This document shows, one piece after another, positions 51,175 through 60,626 of a stretch of DNA of 64,000 nt. The notes below the pieces were generated by a model that ran no database searches, was not told the DNA's origin, and saw only the letters and a list, made by a program, of their open reading frames with translations. The DNA is taken from NCBI RefSeq assembly GCF_000281895.1, contig NZ_CM001558.1, positions 3,290,556-3,354,555 on the forward strand, in the 5' to 3' direction. The stretch comes from Pseudomonas fluorescens Q2-87 (GTDB lineage Bacteria; Pseudomonadota; Gammaproteobacteria; Pseudomonadales; Pseudomonadaceae). The position numbers and the translations under genes were made by a program. How positions within the stretch are numbered: position 1 is the stretch's first letter; each line of letters begins with the position of its first letter.

Positions 51175-52194
51175 TCACTGCGCCGCCCGCACCTTGGCGA
51201 TCTCGGCGTACATCATTTTCACCAACTCGCCATCCAGGGATTTGGCGAACTTGTCGATGACCGGTTGCACGCGTTCGCGCAAGCGATCTTTCTCGGTCGG
51301 GGAGATTTCATTCACGGTCATTGCACCGGCCAAAGTGGCCTTGGCCTTGTCCATCCCCGCCGCGGTCACTTCACGCTGGAACTTCTGCGCCTCAACTGCC
51401 GCGGAGCGAATCATTGCCTTCTCATCCTCATTGAGGCGACTCCAGGTCTTCTGGCTGATGATCAAGGACTGCGGATTAAAAATGTGGCCCGTGACTGAAA
51501 GGTACTTCTGCACCTCGTAGAACTTGTTGCCTTCGATCACCGTGAACGGGTTTTCCTGACCGTCGATGGTGTGCTGTTCCAGGCCCGTATAGACCTCGGG
51601 AAACGCCATTGGCACGGGGTTGGCCCCCAGGGCAGAGAAGGTTTCCAGGTAGATCGGCGACTGGATGACGCGAATCTTCAAGCCCTGCATGTCTTCAAGC
51701 TTGGTCACTGGGTGTTTGCTGTTGGTCAGGTTACGAAAACCCAGGTCCCAATAGCCCAGCCCGACCAGGCCCTTGCTGTCCAACTGCGCCGCCAGCTTCT
51801 GCCCGACCGGGCCATCGATTACCGCATGGGCTTCCTCGACGTTGTTGAACAGAAAGGGGAAGTCGAGCATCGCATAATCCGGCGCCTGGGCGGCCAGGAT
51901 GCCGGAGTTGAGCACGGTGATGTCCAGTGTTCCGCCCTGCAACGCCGACACCGTTTGCACGTCTCCCCCCAGCGTACCGCCAGGGAACAGCCGGACCTTG
52001 ATCTTGCCACCGCTCTTTTCGCTGAGCAGGTCGGCGAACTTCTGTGCGCCCTGCCCTTGTGGATGCTCCTTGACGTTCTGGAACGCGAATCGCAGGGTGC
52101 GCTCGCGGATTTCATCGGCGTGGCTGGCCACGCTGCCCAGCAGCAGTCCCGTTGCACACGCCCCGGTCAACAGGGTTTTCATCAGTTTTCTCAT
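51175..52194 (-). CDS. TRAP transporter substrate-binding protein (DctP family)
   Basis: A 339-residue periplasmic receptor. Signal peptide around KTLLTGACATGLLLGSVASHADE. DctP motifs: GGKIKVRLFPGGTLGGDVQT, DYAMLDFPFLFNNVEEAHAV, MQGLKIRVIQSPIYLETFSA (carboxylate-binding Arg) and VYTGLEQHTIDGQENPFTVI. GGAGAG before the ATG. Third gene of the dctQ / dctM / dctP operon. Ligand: a carboxylate, probably a C4-dicarboxylate or sugar acid. Confidence 0.92.
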   Translation of the reverse strand: MRKLMKTLLTGACATGLLLGSVASHADEIRERTLRFAFQNVKEHPQGQGAQKFADLLSEKSGGKIKVRLFPGGTLGGDVQTVSALQGGTLDITVLNSGILAAQAPDYAMLDFPFLFNNVEEAHAVIDGPVGQKLAAQLDSKGLVGLGYWDLGFRNLTNSKHPVTKLEDMQGLKIRVIQSPIYLETFSALGANPVPMAFPEVYTGLEQHTIDGQENPFTVIEGNKFYEVQKYLSVTGHIFNPQSLIISQKTWSRLNEDEKAMIRSAAVEAQKFQREVTAAGMDKAKATLAGAMTVNEISPTEKDRLRERVQPVIDKFAKSLDGELVKMMYAEIAKVRAAQ

Positions 52195-52250
52195 GTCACT
52201 CTCCGGTCATTATTATTTTAGAGATCGAGCTGCCAAGGCCTGCACCCGCA

Positions 52251-53531
52251 TCAGCCGGTGAAGAACTTCAACGGGCCCAGGACTAGTTGCGGGAACAACA
52301 CCAACAGGAACAGCACCACAAACTGCGCGAACATGAACGGCCACACGCCACGGACAATTTCCTCGAAGTCCAGCTTCGCCACCCCGCACACCACGTTGAG
52401 CACCGTGCCCACCGGTGGCGTGATCAGGCCGATGGCCGTGTTGATCAGGAACAGCACGCCGAAGTACACCGGGTCGATCCCCGCCTGGATAACGGCAGGC
52501 ATCAACACCGGAGTGAGGATGAGGATCGTCGGGGTCATGTCCATCACCGTCCCCACCAGGATGATCAGCACCATCATCACCAGCAGCAGGATGGTCGGGT
52601 TGTCCATGAACGGAGCCAGCAGCTCCGCCAACTGGCCCGGCAGATCGGCGATGGTCACCAGCCACGATGAAACCATGGCCGCCGCCACCAGCAGCATCAC
52701 CACCGAGGTGGTCCGGGCCGAGGACAGGATCACTTCGTACAGCTGGCTGACTTTCATTTCCCGGTAGATCACCAGGGATACGAACAGCGAATAGACCGCC
52801 GCGACCACGGCGGCTTCCGTGGGGGTGAAGATGCCGAACTTGAGGCCCAGGATAATGATCAATGGCAGGCCCATCGCCCAACTGCCGTCGAGCAACGTGC
52901 GCAACACTTCGGCACGGGAGCGCTTGGGCGGCGTCTCGACGTTCTCGCTGCGCGAGATGTACCACCAGGCAACGGCCAGCGAAGCCCCGAGCATCAGCCC
53001 GGGCACGATACCGGCCAGGAACAGCTTGGAAATCGACACGCCGGACGCCACGCCAAACACAATGAAACCGATGCTCGGCGGGATCACCGGGGCAATGATG
53101 CTCCCAGCCGCGATCAGGCCTGCCGAACGCCCTCGATGGTGCCCCGCCAGTACCATCATCGGCACCAGCAGCGCCGCCAGCGCCGCCGCATCGGCCACGG
53201 CCGAGCCGGAGAGCGACGCCAAAAGGCAGGACGCGATGATTGCCACGTAACCCAGACCACCGCGCTTGTGTCCCACCAGCGCCATGGCAATGTTGACGAT
53301 GCGCTTGGACAGGCCGCCGACATTCATGATCTCACCGGCGAGCATGAAGAACGGTACCGCCATCAGCGGGAAACTGTCCGCGCCGTTAAGCAGGTTCTGG
53401 GCAATGATCTGTGCGTCGAACAGATCCAGATAGAACATCAAGGCCACGCTGACCGCCAGCAAGGCAAATGCGATCGGCATCCCTATCGCCATGCTGCCCA
53501 TCAAGGACCCGAGAAAAATAACCAACGTCAT
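52251..53531 (-). CDS. TRAP transporter large permease (DctM family)
   Basis: A 426-residue, multi-helix permease: MTLVIFLGSLMGSMAIGMPI, GEIMNVGGLSKRIVNIAMAL, AALAALLVPMMVLAGHHRGR, ITPPVGTVLNVVCGVAKLDF. Typical of the DctM family. Its start overlaps the dctQ stop (ATGA). It carries the ion-coupled transport step. Confidence 0.93.
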   Translation of the reverse strand: MTLVIFLGSLMGSMAIGMPIAFALLAVSVALMFYLDLFDAQIIAQNLLNGADSFPLMAVPFFMLAGEIMNVGGLSKRIVNIAMALVGHKRGGLGYVAIIASCLLASLSGSAVADAAALAALLVPMMVLAGHHRGRSAGLIAAGSIIAPVIPPSIGFIVFGVASGVSISKLFLAGIVPGLMLGASLAVAWWYISRSENVETPPKRSRAEVLRTLLDGSWAMGLPLIIILGLKFGIFTPTEAAVVAAVYSLFVSLVIYREMKVSQLYEVILSSARTTSVVMLLVAAAMVSSWLVTIADLPGQLAELLAPFMDNPTILLLVMMVLIILVGTVMDMTPTILILTPVLMPAVIQAGIDPVYFGVLFLINTAIGLITPPVGTVLNVVCGVAKLDFEEIVRGVWPFMFAQFVVLFLLVLFPQLVLGPLKFFTG

Positions 53532-54073
53532 GGGCGGGTACTCTTGATGGAGTCGTGCGTGATCAGTTCGGCGTCGTTGTCCTTGACCATCACCAGTTCG
53601 TCATTCCCAAGCTTGCCAAACAACGCCAGGTAGAGCTCGTAGAGCAAGATCAGCGCGGCGCTAGCGCCGAACACCAGGCCGGCGCCGTAGAACAGTGCCA
53701 TCGATAATCCTGACGCCGGGGCGACCACATCCAGGTTGATCACGGCCTGCTGCCAACTGCCGCTGAAGATCAGCCAGCAGATGTACAACATCAGCAAGTG
53801 CCCGATGACCAAGCAGATGCGCTTGCCAGCCGGCGGCAAGCGCTTGACCAGGCTGTCCATGCCCAGGTGCGCACGGTCCTTGAGAGCCACCAGGGCACCG
53901 AGGAAGATCATCCAGACGAAGAACCAGCGCGACAGCTCCTCCGAAACGCTGATGCCGGAATTGAAGGCATAGCGCAGCACCACGTTGCCAAACACCAGCA
54001 CGATCATCGCGACCATGCACAACACGATCAGCAGCTTCAGCAACTTGAAATACAGATCGACGACTTTTGTCAT
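53528..54073 (-). CDS. TRAP transporter small permease (DctQ family)
   Basis: A 181-residue protein with four membrane segments. The ATG at 54073 follows GGAGG; an ATG 11 codons upstream lacks one. Motifs: VFGNVVLRYAFNSGISVSEE, LSRWFFVWMIFLGALVALKD, RAHLGMD. First gene of the TRAP operon. Confidence 0.92.
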   Translation of the reverse strand: MTKVVDLYFKLLKLLIVLCMVAMIVLVFGNVVLRYAFNSGISVSEELSRWFFVWMIFLGALVALKDRAHLGMDSLVKRLPPAGKRICLVIGHLLMLYICWLIFSGSWQQAVINLDVVAPASGLSMALFYGAGLVFGASAALILLYELYLALFGKLGNDELVMVKDNDAELITHDSIKSTRP

Positions 54074-54981
54074 CTCAAACCTCCGGGCCTTGTCGAGCGC
54101 CGGCACTCGCCGGCGCGATAAGCGCTCAACAATGTGGGCAGTTATCGGATCGAACCAGAGGGATATGAAGAAAGCCCAAGATGGGTGCAGCGGCTCAAGG
54201 ACGGGGCATGGGGTGCTTGCGGACGGGTACGCATAGGTATTCCTCTATTTTTTATTATGGTCCTGGCCATATGAGGCAAGGCAGATTGCCTGCCAAAATG
54301 TACGATCCGGTTAGTTTGGTCAATAACCCAGACAGGTGCGCGGCACAAAACGGGCGATTATCGGTCGGGATTCGCGAACAGTTTTTCCGCGCCTCACTGT
54401 TTCGATGCGCACTGAACGGAATGTCTGAGATAACTTTCTTGCTGTACTAAACGACTCCGCCTGACTAACCGGCGAACATCGCATTAGCCCGTTGATTTAG
54501 TATAAAAACTCAAAATAAAGTGAACTTTCCACCCGATCTCGAACTGCACTTTCAACTAACCAGACCTGTAACTTAACGCTCATCACGACGACTTACAGGC
54601 GTCATTCCAATGACACACCACCCGCTGAAGACGCAGTTAATTGGGCGCCAAAAAACCACGACTCCGATTGAGTTAACCAATCCGGTCTAAACAAACGGCA
54701 CCAAGATCAAAAAAATACTTATATATCAAAGAGTAAGATAAATCTCATCCACTCACACAAAACGCATCTCCCGCTCACCTAGAAACCCTCTAAAAATTTA
54801 TTAATAAACTTCGCATACATAAACCTTTGCGCCCGTGACCTTTGATGTTATTAATCTGCCCAGCCGAATTGCAAGATGCCACTACGTCACTTCCTGTGTA
54901 CGTCAAACCGCTGTCTGACAACGGGCTACTTAACTTAAATCGCTAGTTCGCTCGAACGCCCCAGCGCGCTCGGGCGGGCTG
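54074..54981. other. Long non-coding, AT-rich intergenic region
   Basis: About 900 bases between the divergent TRAP operon and the exopolysaccharide operon. From roughly 54440 to 54960 it is visibly AT-rich compared with the rest of the window. I see no convincing gene; the short frames present have no ribosome site or family features. It contains a perfect palindrome TTTATTAATAAA at 54797-54808 and an imperfect one (TATGG-N6-CCATA) at 54256-54271. It most likely holds the regulated promoters of both operons. Confidence 0.6.
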
Positions 54982-56247
54982 TTGTGCGGCGCAGCAAACT
55001 GCGCGAGGAAGGGCGTCATCGCAACTAACGACTCACCAATCAAGATCCTCTCGATCTTCGGTACCCGTCCGGAAGCCATCAAGATGGCGCCCTTGGTCAA
55101 GGCTCTCGCCGCCGAACCTGGCATTGAGTCGCTGATCTGCGTCACCGGCCAGCATCAAAGCATGCTCAAGCAGGTGCTGGACCTGTTCGATCTCAAGGCC
55201 GATTTCACCCTCGACGTAATGACGCCGCAGCAGACGCTCAATTCGCTGACCGCCGCGTTGTACGCTGCCATCGACCCGGTGCTGGAACAGACTCGGCCGG
55301 ATCGCGTGCTGGTCCACGGCGACACCACTTCAGCCATGGTGGCTTCGATGGCAGCGTTCCATCGACGTATCGCCGTAGGCCATGTGGAAGCCGGGTTGCG
55401 CACCGGAGACATCTATAGCCCCTGGCCGGAAGAAATGAACCGCCGGTGCATCGATCTCAGTGCGGACCTGCTGTTTGCGCCCACTGGACAGTCTCGCGAC
55501 AACCTGCTGGGCGAACGCCCGCAAGGCCGTTGCCTGGTGACGGGCAATACCGTGATCGACGCACTGCAACTGACTGCCCGGCGCATTGATGAGGACGCAC
55601 AGCTGCGTGGCGAACTGGATCAACAATTCCCGTTCCTGCAAACCACACGCAAGTTGCTGCTGGTGACCGGCCACCGCCGGGAGAACTTCGGCGAGGGTTT
55701 TCTGGACATCTGCAAGGCCTTGCGTCACCTGGCCCAGCGGCCGGATATCCAGATCGTCTATCCCGTGCACCTCAATCCCAATGTATTGGGCCCGGTGACT
55801 GAACAACTCGGCGACTTGCCCAACGTGCACTTGATCAAGCCGCTGGATTACCTGGCGTTCGTGCGCCTGATGCAACACGCCCATGTCATCCTCACCGACT
55901 CCGGCGGCGTGCAGGAAGAAGCACCGTCCCTGGGCAAGCCGGTACTGGTGATGCGCGACGTTACCGAACGCCCTGAAGCGGTTGCGGCGGGCACAGTGCG
56001 CCTGGTCGGTACTTCGCCGACATCGATCATCGCCGGCGTGGATGCGTTGTTTGACGATGGCCACTTATGGCGCCGGGCCTCACAGGCGGTCAACCCCTAT
56101 GGCGACGGCAAGGCCAGCCAGCGCATCGTCGATACCCTGATGGGGCGCTCGGTCGAGGACTTCGTCGTGGCCCCGCCGCACTCACAACAACAGCCGGTGC
56201 ATCCATCGCTGTCCGAACCCCGCGAGTTGCTCGCCGATTTCAACTGA
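54982..56247 (+). CDS. wecB: UDP-N-acetylglucosamine 2-epimerase (non-hydrolysing)
   Basis: An enzyme converting UDP-GlcNAc to UDP-ManNAc. Motifs: ILSIFGTRPEAIKMAPLVKA, VLVHGDTTSAMVASMA, GHVEAGLRTGDIYSPWPEEM, NRRCID, LLVTGHRRENFGEGF, DSGGVQEEAPSLGKPVLVMR, TERPEAVAAG. The start is unclear: the only standard candidate is a TTG at 54982 (421 residues); an ATC at 55018, preceded by AGGAAGG at the right distance, is in frame and would give a more typical N-terminus. First gene of an operon with bcsB-like, nfrB and nfrA genes, so it probably supplies ManNAc for that polymer. Confidence 0.93.
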   Translation: MCGAANCARKGVIATNDSPIKILSIFGTRPEAIKMAPLVKALAAEPGIESLICVTGQHQSMLKQVLDLFDLKADFTLDVMTPQQTLNSLTAALYAAIDPVLEQTRPDRVLVHGDTTSAMVASMAAFHRRIAVGHVEAGLRTGDIYSPWPEEMNRRCIDLSADLLFAPTGQSRDNLLGERPQGRCLVTGNTVIDALQLTARRIDEDAQLRGELDQQFPFLQTTRKLLLVTGHRRENFGEGFLDICKALRHLAQRPDIQIVYPVHLNPNVLGPVTEQLGDLPNVHLIKPLDYLAFVRLMQHAHVILTDSGGVQEEAPSLGKPVLVMRDVTERPEAVAAGTVRLVGTSPTSIIAGVDALFDDGHLWRRASQAVNPYGDGKASQRIVDTLMGRSVEDFVVAPPHSQQQPVHPSLSEPRELLADFN

Positions 56248-56285
56248 CCACTGTTATTCCTCTTATCAGATCGAGATTTGCCCGA

Positions 56286-58499
56286 ATGAAGCCTTCCGTT
56301 GCCATCCCTACGGGTGCGTTCAGCGCCCTTGCTTGTGGCTTGAGCCTGCTCGCGCTCATGCCGACCTTTGCCTTGGCCGCGGATAGCCCGCTCACCCAGG
56401 CGATTCATCGACTCAACGCCGATACCCGCCAGGAGCGTGAAATTCGCTTGAGCGACCTGGGCATCACGGCGCCGATTATCTTGAGTGCCAGCGACGCCCG
56501 CCGCGAACTCTACCTGCCGGTGCCCGCCGGCATTGCCCTCGATGACGCGACGCTGCAACTGGATGCCAATTACCTCAATGGCGAAGGGGGCCGCAACACC
56601 CTGCTGTTATCGCTCGATGGCTATCCAGTGCGTGCCGAAGGGCTTGGCGAAGCACAAGGCGATGCCAGCGCCACCCTTGGCGTCGACAAAGCTGCGCGCG
56701 ACAACGGCCTGGTGCGCCTGGGCATTGCCTGGTCCTCAGTGGTGCCCCGGCCTCTGTGCGAAGACGATCATGTCATCGGCAATGTGTTGCGCATCCAACC
56801 CGACACCCGGCTGAACTACAGCTACGACGCCAGCCAGCTGCAAGACGTCGGCGCTGCCTGGGCGGCCCTGCCCGGTGAGCCCGGCATCCTCGTCGCACCA
56901 GGCTCGCTGTCCGCCGCCAGCTACGATTCCGCCTGGCGCCTGGGCGTGGCATTGGAGCGCATCGGCAAACACAGCCGTATCCTGCCCTTCCCTGCCGTGC
57001 AGGACAGTGTGGACCTGAGCGGCCTGCGCATCCCGGCGGAGCTGTTGGGCATTCCGGCCTTCGCCAGCCTCAACGGCAAAGGCCCGCACACCTTGGCCAA
57101 CCCGGCCGAAATCGGTGCGCTGCTGGTACTGGGCCAGACCCCGAACGTACAGGCCGACCTGGCGATCAACGACCCGCAATTGCTCAAGGCAATAAACCAA
57201 TCCCTCGACGCCTTGCAAAGCCAGGTCCAAGGCCTCGACGCGCCAGCAGCCAGCGCATTGATCCAATGGCGTGAGCAGCACGTCAACGCAGCGCTGGCGA
57301 GCGTCGGCACCGACAATGTACGCCTGGCGCTGCTGGGCACTCGCCCGGTCCTGATGATCGCCCCGGACGCCACCGGCAAGGCCTTGTCCCTGCTCGGTTC
57401 GGCGTGGGGCAAGCTGGCGCGCAGTCGCCAATTGACCGTGAGCGAAGCGCAAACGCCGTTGAGCGATGATGGTCGCGTGGCCCTGTCGCGACTGGGCGGC
57501 GCCCCGGGTAATTTCGACGTGGCATCGCGGTTCGACTGGAGCACTTCGTTCCCCCTGGGCAGCGTCGCTTATGACGGTCGCATGCCCGTCACGGCCGTAG
57601 TGGACGTTTCCGCAGCGCCCGGCGCTTCCGATACAGCACCGGTGGCCTCGCTGTTTTTCAACGACTTCCTGATCGGTGCGCAGCAACTGACCACCGATGG
57701 TCAATCACAGCGCATCCAGGCTCATATCCCGCGCTACGCCTTGGGCTCGAAAAACACCTTGCGCGTATCGTTCCAGCGCCAGCCGGTCAGCGACCGCTGC
57801 CTGGAAACACCGCAAGCCTTCCCAGTGTCGGTGCTGCCGACCAGCCATATCGTGCTGGAAAAAACCTCGCTGGACGATGACTTCTCCGGCATTTCCGCAC
57901 GCTTCGCCGTGGACAGCCAGATCCTGGTTCCCCAGGCGTACCTCGACCACCCGGCCACTAGCCTGGCGCGGGTCATCTCGGTGGCCGATACCAGCGGCGT
58001 ATCGCCGCTGCGCGCGCAGCTCAAAGTCAGCGCCGATCCGAAAGCCGCCGCCAGTCCGGACAAAGCCTTCCTGGCGTTCGAGGTGCCGCTCAAGGACAGC
58101 AAGGAATCGGTCCAGGTCGATGAACAGGGCCGCCTGCGTATCAATCACAAGGACCAACTGCTGTTGGATGTACAGCCCCTCAACCAATTGGCTTCGCTGC
58201 AAGTGGTACAGACCGAAGGCCAGCACGGCCTGGTCTACCGAGCCCTGGGCAATCAACCGCCAAGCCTGGCCAAGCCGATTGTGCTGACCCGTGGTGACGT
58301 GGCGATCCTCGGCGATAACGGCGCCGTGGCGATCTTAGATACCCAGGACCCAAGCGGCAGCCTGTTGATCGGCCGCGAGGAGCCCAAGGGGTTGGATGCC
58401 TGGCGTAAACCTTCGCTGCTCTGGTTGATCCCGGGCGGCATTATCGTGTTCCTCCTCTTGTTGCTGGCAGGCCGTCGCGCCCGTCGCAATCGCCAGTAA
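56286..58499 (+). CDS. BcsB-like periplasmic polysaccharide-synthase subunit
   Basis: A 737-residue protein with signal peptide (AFSALACGLSLLALMPTFAL ending ALAADS) and one C-terminal membrane anchor (LLWLIPGGIIVFLLLLLAGR followed by Arg-rich tail). The periplasmic part has duplicated jelly-roll/flavodoxin-like domains typical of BcsB: LYLPVPAGIALDDATLQLDA, RLGIAWSSVVPRPLCEDD, LRVSFQRQPVSDRCLETPQA. It is 38 bases after wecB and 12 bases before nfrB. In cellulose synthase BcsB guides the nascent glycan across the periplasm; here it is paired with an NfrB-type synthase rather than BcsA, which is unusual. Confidence 0.8.
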   Translation: MKPSVAIPTGAFSALACGLSLLALMPTFALAADSPLTQAIHRLNADTRQEREIRLSDLGITAPIILSASDARRELYLPVPAGIALDDATLQLDANYLNGEGGRNTLLLSLDGYPVRAEGLGEAQGDASATLGVDKAARDNGLVRLGIAWSSVVPRPLCEDDHVIGNVLRIQPDTRLNYSYDASQLQDVGAAWAALPGEPGILVAPGSLSAASYDSAWRLGVALERIGKHSRILPFPAVQDSVDLSGLRIPAELLGIPAFASLNGKGPHTLANPAEIGALLVLGQTPNVQADLAINDPQLLKAINQSLDALQSQVQGLDAPAASALIQWREQHVNAALASVGTDNVRLALLGTRPVLMIAPDATGKALSLLGSAWGKLARSRQLTVSEAQTPLSDDGRVALSRLGGAPGNFDVASRFDWSTSFPLGSVAYDGRMPVTAVVDVSAAPGASDTAPVASLFFNDFLIGAQQLTTDGQSQRIQAHIPRYALGSKNTLRVSFQRQPVSDRCLETPQAFPVSVLPTSHIVLEKTSLDDDFSGISARFAVDSQILVPQAYLDHPATSLARVISVADTSGVSPLRAQLKVSADPKAAASPDKAFLAFEVPLKDSKESVQVDEQGRLRINHKDQLLLDVQPLNQLASLQVVQTEGQHGLVYRALGNQPPSLAKPIVLTRGDVAILGDNGAVAILDTQDPSGSLLIGREEPKGLDAWRKPSLLWLIPGGIIVFLLLLLAGRRARRNRQ

Positions 58500-58511
58500 C
58501 GGTACCCTTCG

Positions 58512-60626
58512 ATGACGTCGCTTTATTGGCCCTATTGGTTGGCCCATTACTACAATTACCTGGAGATCGCGACCATTGTGGTCGCGGTACTGATCCTGAT
58601 CTCCAGCCTGGACGACCTGATCATCGACGTGTGGTACTGGTCTCGTCGTCTGTACCGCAAGTTCACCGTGGACCGCAAATATCGGCCATTGACTGCCGAG
58701 CAATTGTTGGCCCGGGACGAACAGCCCCTGGCGATCATGGTGCCGGCCTGGCTGGAATACGACGTCATCGCGCCGATGATTGAAAACATGGTGTCGACGC
58801 TCGACTATCAGAACTATGTGGTCTTTGTCGGCACCTATATCAACGACCAGCGCACCATCGACGAAGTCGAGCGGATGCGTCGGCGCTACAAACAGCTGCA
58901 TCGGGTGGAAGTGCCCCATGCCGGGCCGACCTGCAAGGCCGACTGCCTGAACTGGGTGATACAGGCGATTTTCCTGCATGAAAAAATCCATGGCATGACC
59001 TTCGCCGGCGTCGTTTTGCATGACAGCGAGGACGTGCTGCATCCGCTGGAACTGCGCCTGTTCAATTACTTGTTGCCGCGCAAGGACATGATCCAGTTGC
59101 CGGTGGTCTCGCTGGAGCGCAACTGGTACGAATGGGTCGCGGGCGTTTACATGGACGAGTTTGCCGAATGGCACGGCAAGGACCTGGTGGTACGTGAAAG
59201 CATGACCGATACCGTGCCCTCGGCCGGCGTCGGCACCTGTTTTTCCCATCGTGCCTTGCGAGTGCTGGCCGGTGAAACCGAAAACCAGCCGTTCAACACC
59301 GATAGCCTCACCGAAGACTACGACGTCGGTGCGCGACTGGCCAAGGTGGGCATGAACGCCATCTTCGTCCGTTTCCCAGTGCAGTTCCGGGTGCTGCGCA
59401 AATCCTGGTTCCGCAAACCCTACGAATCGACCTTGACCATGCCACTGTGCGTGCGCGAGTTCTTTCCGGACACGTTCCGCACCGCCTTTCGACAAAAGGC
59501 CCGCTGGACCCTGGGCATTGGCTTGCAAGGTTGGGAACAGATGGGCTGGAACGGCTCGCTGGCCAACCGATACCTGCTGTTTCGCGACCGCAAGGGTGTG
59601 GTGACAGCGTTCGTGAGCATTATTGCCTACGTCATTCTGGTGCAACTGCTGGGCTTGATCATCCTGCGCAACAGCGGCTTGTGGGATGTCACGTTCCCAA
59701 CGCCTTTCGAAAACAATGGCCTGATCAAATACCTGCTGCTGGCCAACGGCGTGGCCCTGGTCTGGCGGATCGTGCATCGCTATTACTTCACCACCGTGCT
59801 GTACGGTTGGCAGCATGGTTTGCTGTCCATGCCGCGCATGCTGGTGGGCAACTTCGTGAATTTCATGGCCGCCTCCCGGGCCTGGCGCATGTTCCTGGTG
59901 GGCAAGGTGATGAATCGCAAGTTGGTCTGGGACAAGACCATGCACGACTTCCCATCCACGGACCTGGTCGCCATCGCGCCACGTCGCCTGGGTAGCGTGT
60001 TGCTGTCCTGGCAGGCGATCACGGACACGGCCCTGCAAAGCGCGCTCGACGAACAGCAGTCGCGCAACGTTCCGCTTGGGCGAATCCTGCTTAATAACGG
60101 TTGGCTGGACGATGAAACCCTGGCCGAAGCCATCGCGTTCCAGAATGACCTGCCACGGGTCTTTGAAGTCGCAAAGAAAGCCACTGCCTCGAAGTCGTCG
60201 TTGAGCGCCGAGTTTGCCCTGCGCTGGCGCGTCGTGTCCTTGGGCCTCAATGGCGAAGGTCGCGAACAGATTGCCGTCGCCAACCCCTTGCCCGATGAAG
60301 GCCTGCAACAGATCAGTGCCGCACTGGGCAGCGAACCGGTGCAACTGATCGCCCGGGAAAGCGAGATTCTCGCGCTGTTGCGCAAAGTGCCTGAAAGCAA
60401 CGGCCACTCCGTGCCAGATGCGCGGGCGCCGCTGCTGGGCGACCTGCTGATCGAAATGGGGTTGCTCGACCGCGAGGAATTCAGCCGCGTGATGCTCCAG
60501 TATCGACCCCAGCACCATGGCCGGATCGGCGATTACCTGGTCGACAGCGGTGTGCTGCCACGCGCGACAATCGAACAGGCGGTGGCCCGTCAGCACAATC
60601 TCTACCCAACGGAGCTCCCGGCATGA
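58512..60626 (+). CDS. nfrB: NfrB-type glycosyltransferase with C-terminal MshEN (c-di-GMP-binding) domain
   Basis: A 704-residue inner-membrane synthase. TM1 near residues 15-40 (ATIVVAVLILISSLDDLIID, then VWYWSRRLYRK). Family-2 transferase domain: LAIMVPAWLEYDVIAPMIEN, VFVGTYINDQRT, GPTCKADCLNWV, DxD-type LHDSEDVLHPLELR, LTEDYDVGARL and QKARWTLGIGL near 330-340. Further membrane segments follow (VSIIAYVILVQLLGLIIL). The C-terminal region from about 490 has MshEN/GspE-N repeats: RLGSVLLSWQAITDTALQSA, PLGRILLNNGWLD, and later LGDLLIEMGLL with RIGDYLVDSGVL. E. coli NfrB needs c-di-GMP at this domain to make its glycan. Confidence 0.9.
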   Translation: MTSLYWPYWLAHYYNYLEIATIVVAVLILISSLDDLIIDVWYWSRRLYRKFTVDRKYRPLTAEQLLARDEQPLAIMVPAWLEYDVIAPMIENMVSTLDYQNYVVFVGTYINDQRTIDEVERMRRRYKQLHRVEVPHAGPTCKADCLNWVIQAIFLHEKIHGMTFAGVVLHDSEDVLHPLELRLFNYLLPRKDMIQLPVVSLERNWYEWVAGVYMDEFAEWHGKDLVVRESMTDTVPSAGVGTCFSHRALRVLAGETENQPFNTDSLTEDYDVGARLAKVGMNAIFVRFPVQFRVLRKSWFRKPYESTLTMPLCVREFFPDTFRTAFRQKARWTLGIGLQGWEQMGWNGSLANRYLLFRDRKGVVTAFVSIIAYVILVQLLGLIILRNSGLWDVTFPTPFENNGLIKYLLLANGVALVWRIVHRYYFTTVLYGWQHGLLSMPRMLVGNFVNFMAASRAWRMFLVGKVMNRKLVWDKTMHDFPSTDLVAIAPRRLGSVLLSWQAITDTALQSALDEQQSRNVPLGRILLNNGWLDDETLAEAIAFQNDLPRVFEVAKKATASKSSLSAEFALRWRVVSLGLNGEGREQIAVANPLPDEGLQQISAALGSEPVQLIARESEILALLRKVPESNGHSVPDARAPLLGDLLIEMGLLDREEFSRVMLQYRPQHHGRIGDYLVDSGVLPRATIEQAVARQHNLYPTELPA

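Noticed and set aside
54256..54271. TATGG-N6-CCATA as a fourth site of the catabolic-island regulator
   Set aside because: It shares ATTATGGT with operators 1 and 2 but lacks the GTATAC core and lies 16 kb beyond the island; more likely unrelated control of the TRAP operon.
54142..54348. Short minus-strand frame (68 codons) in the gap upstream of dctQ
   Set aside because: No ribosome site, no recognisable features; falls in an AT-shifted regulatory gap.
58335..60596. Very long open frame antisense to nfrB (over 700 codons)
   Set aside because: It mirrors a clear glycosyltransferase with conserved motifs; long antisense frames are common in GC-rich DNA, and the translation is His/Gln-rich with no domain or ribosome site.
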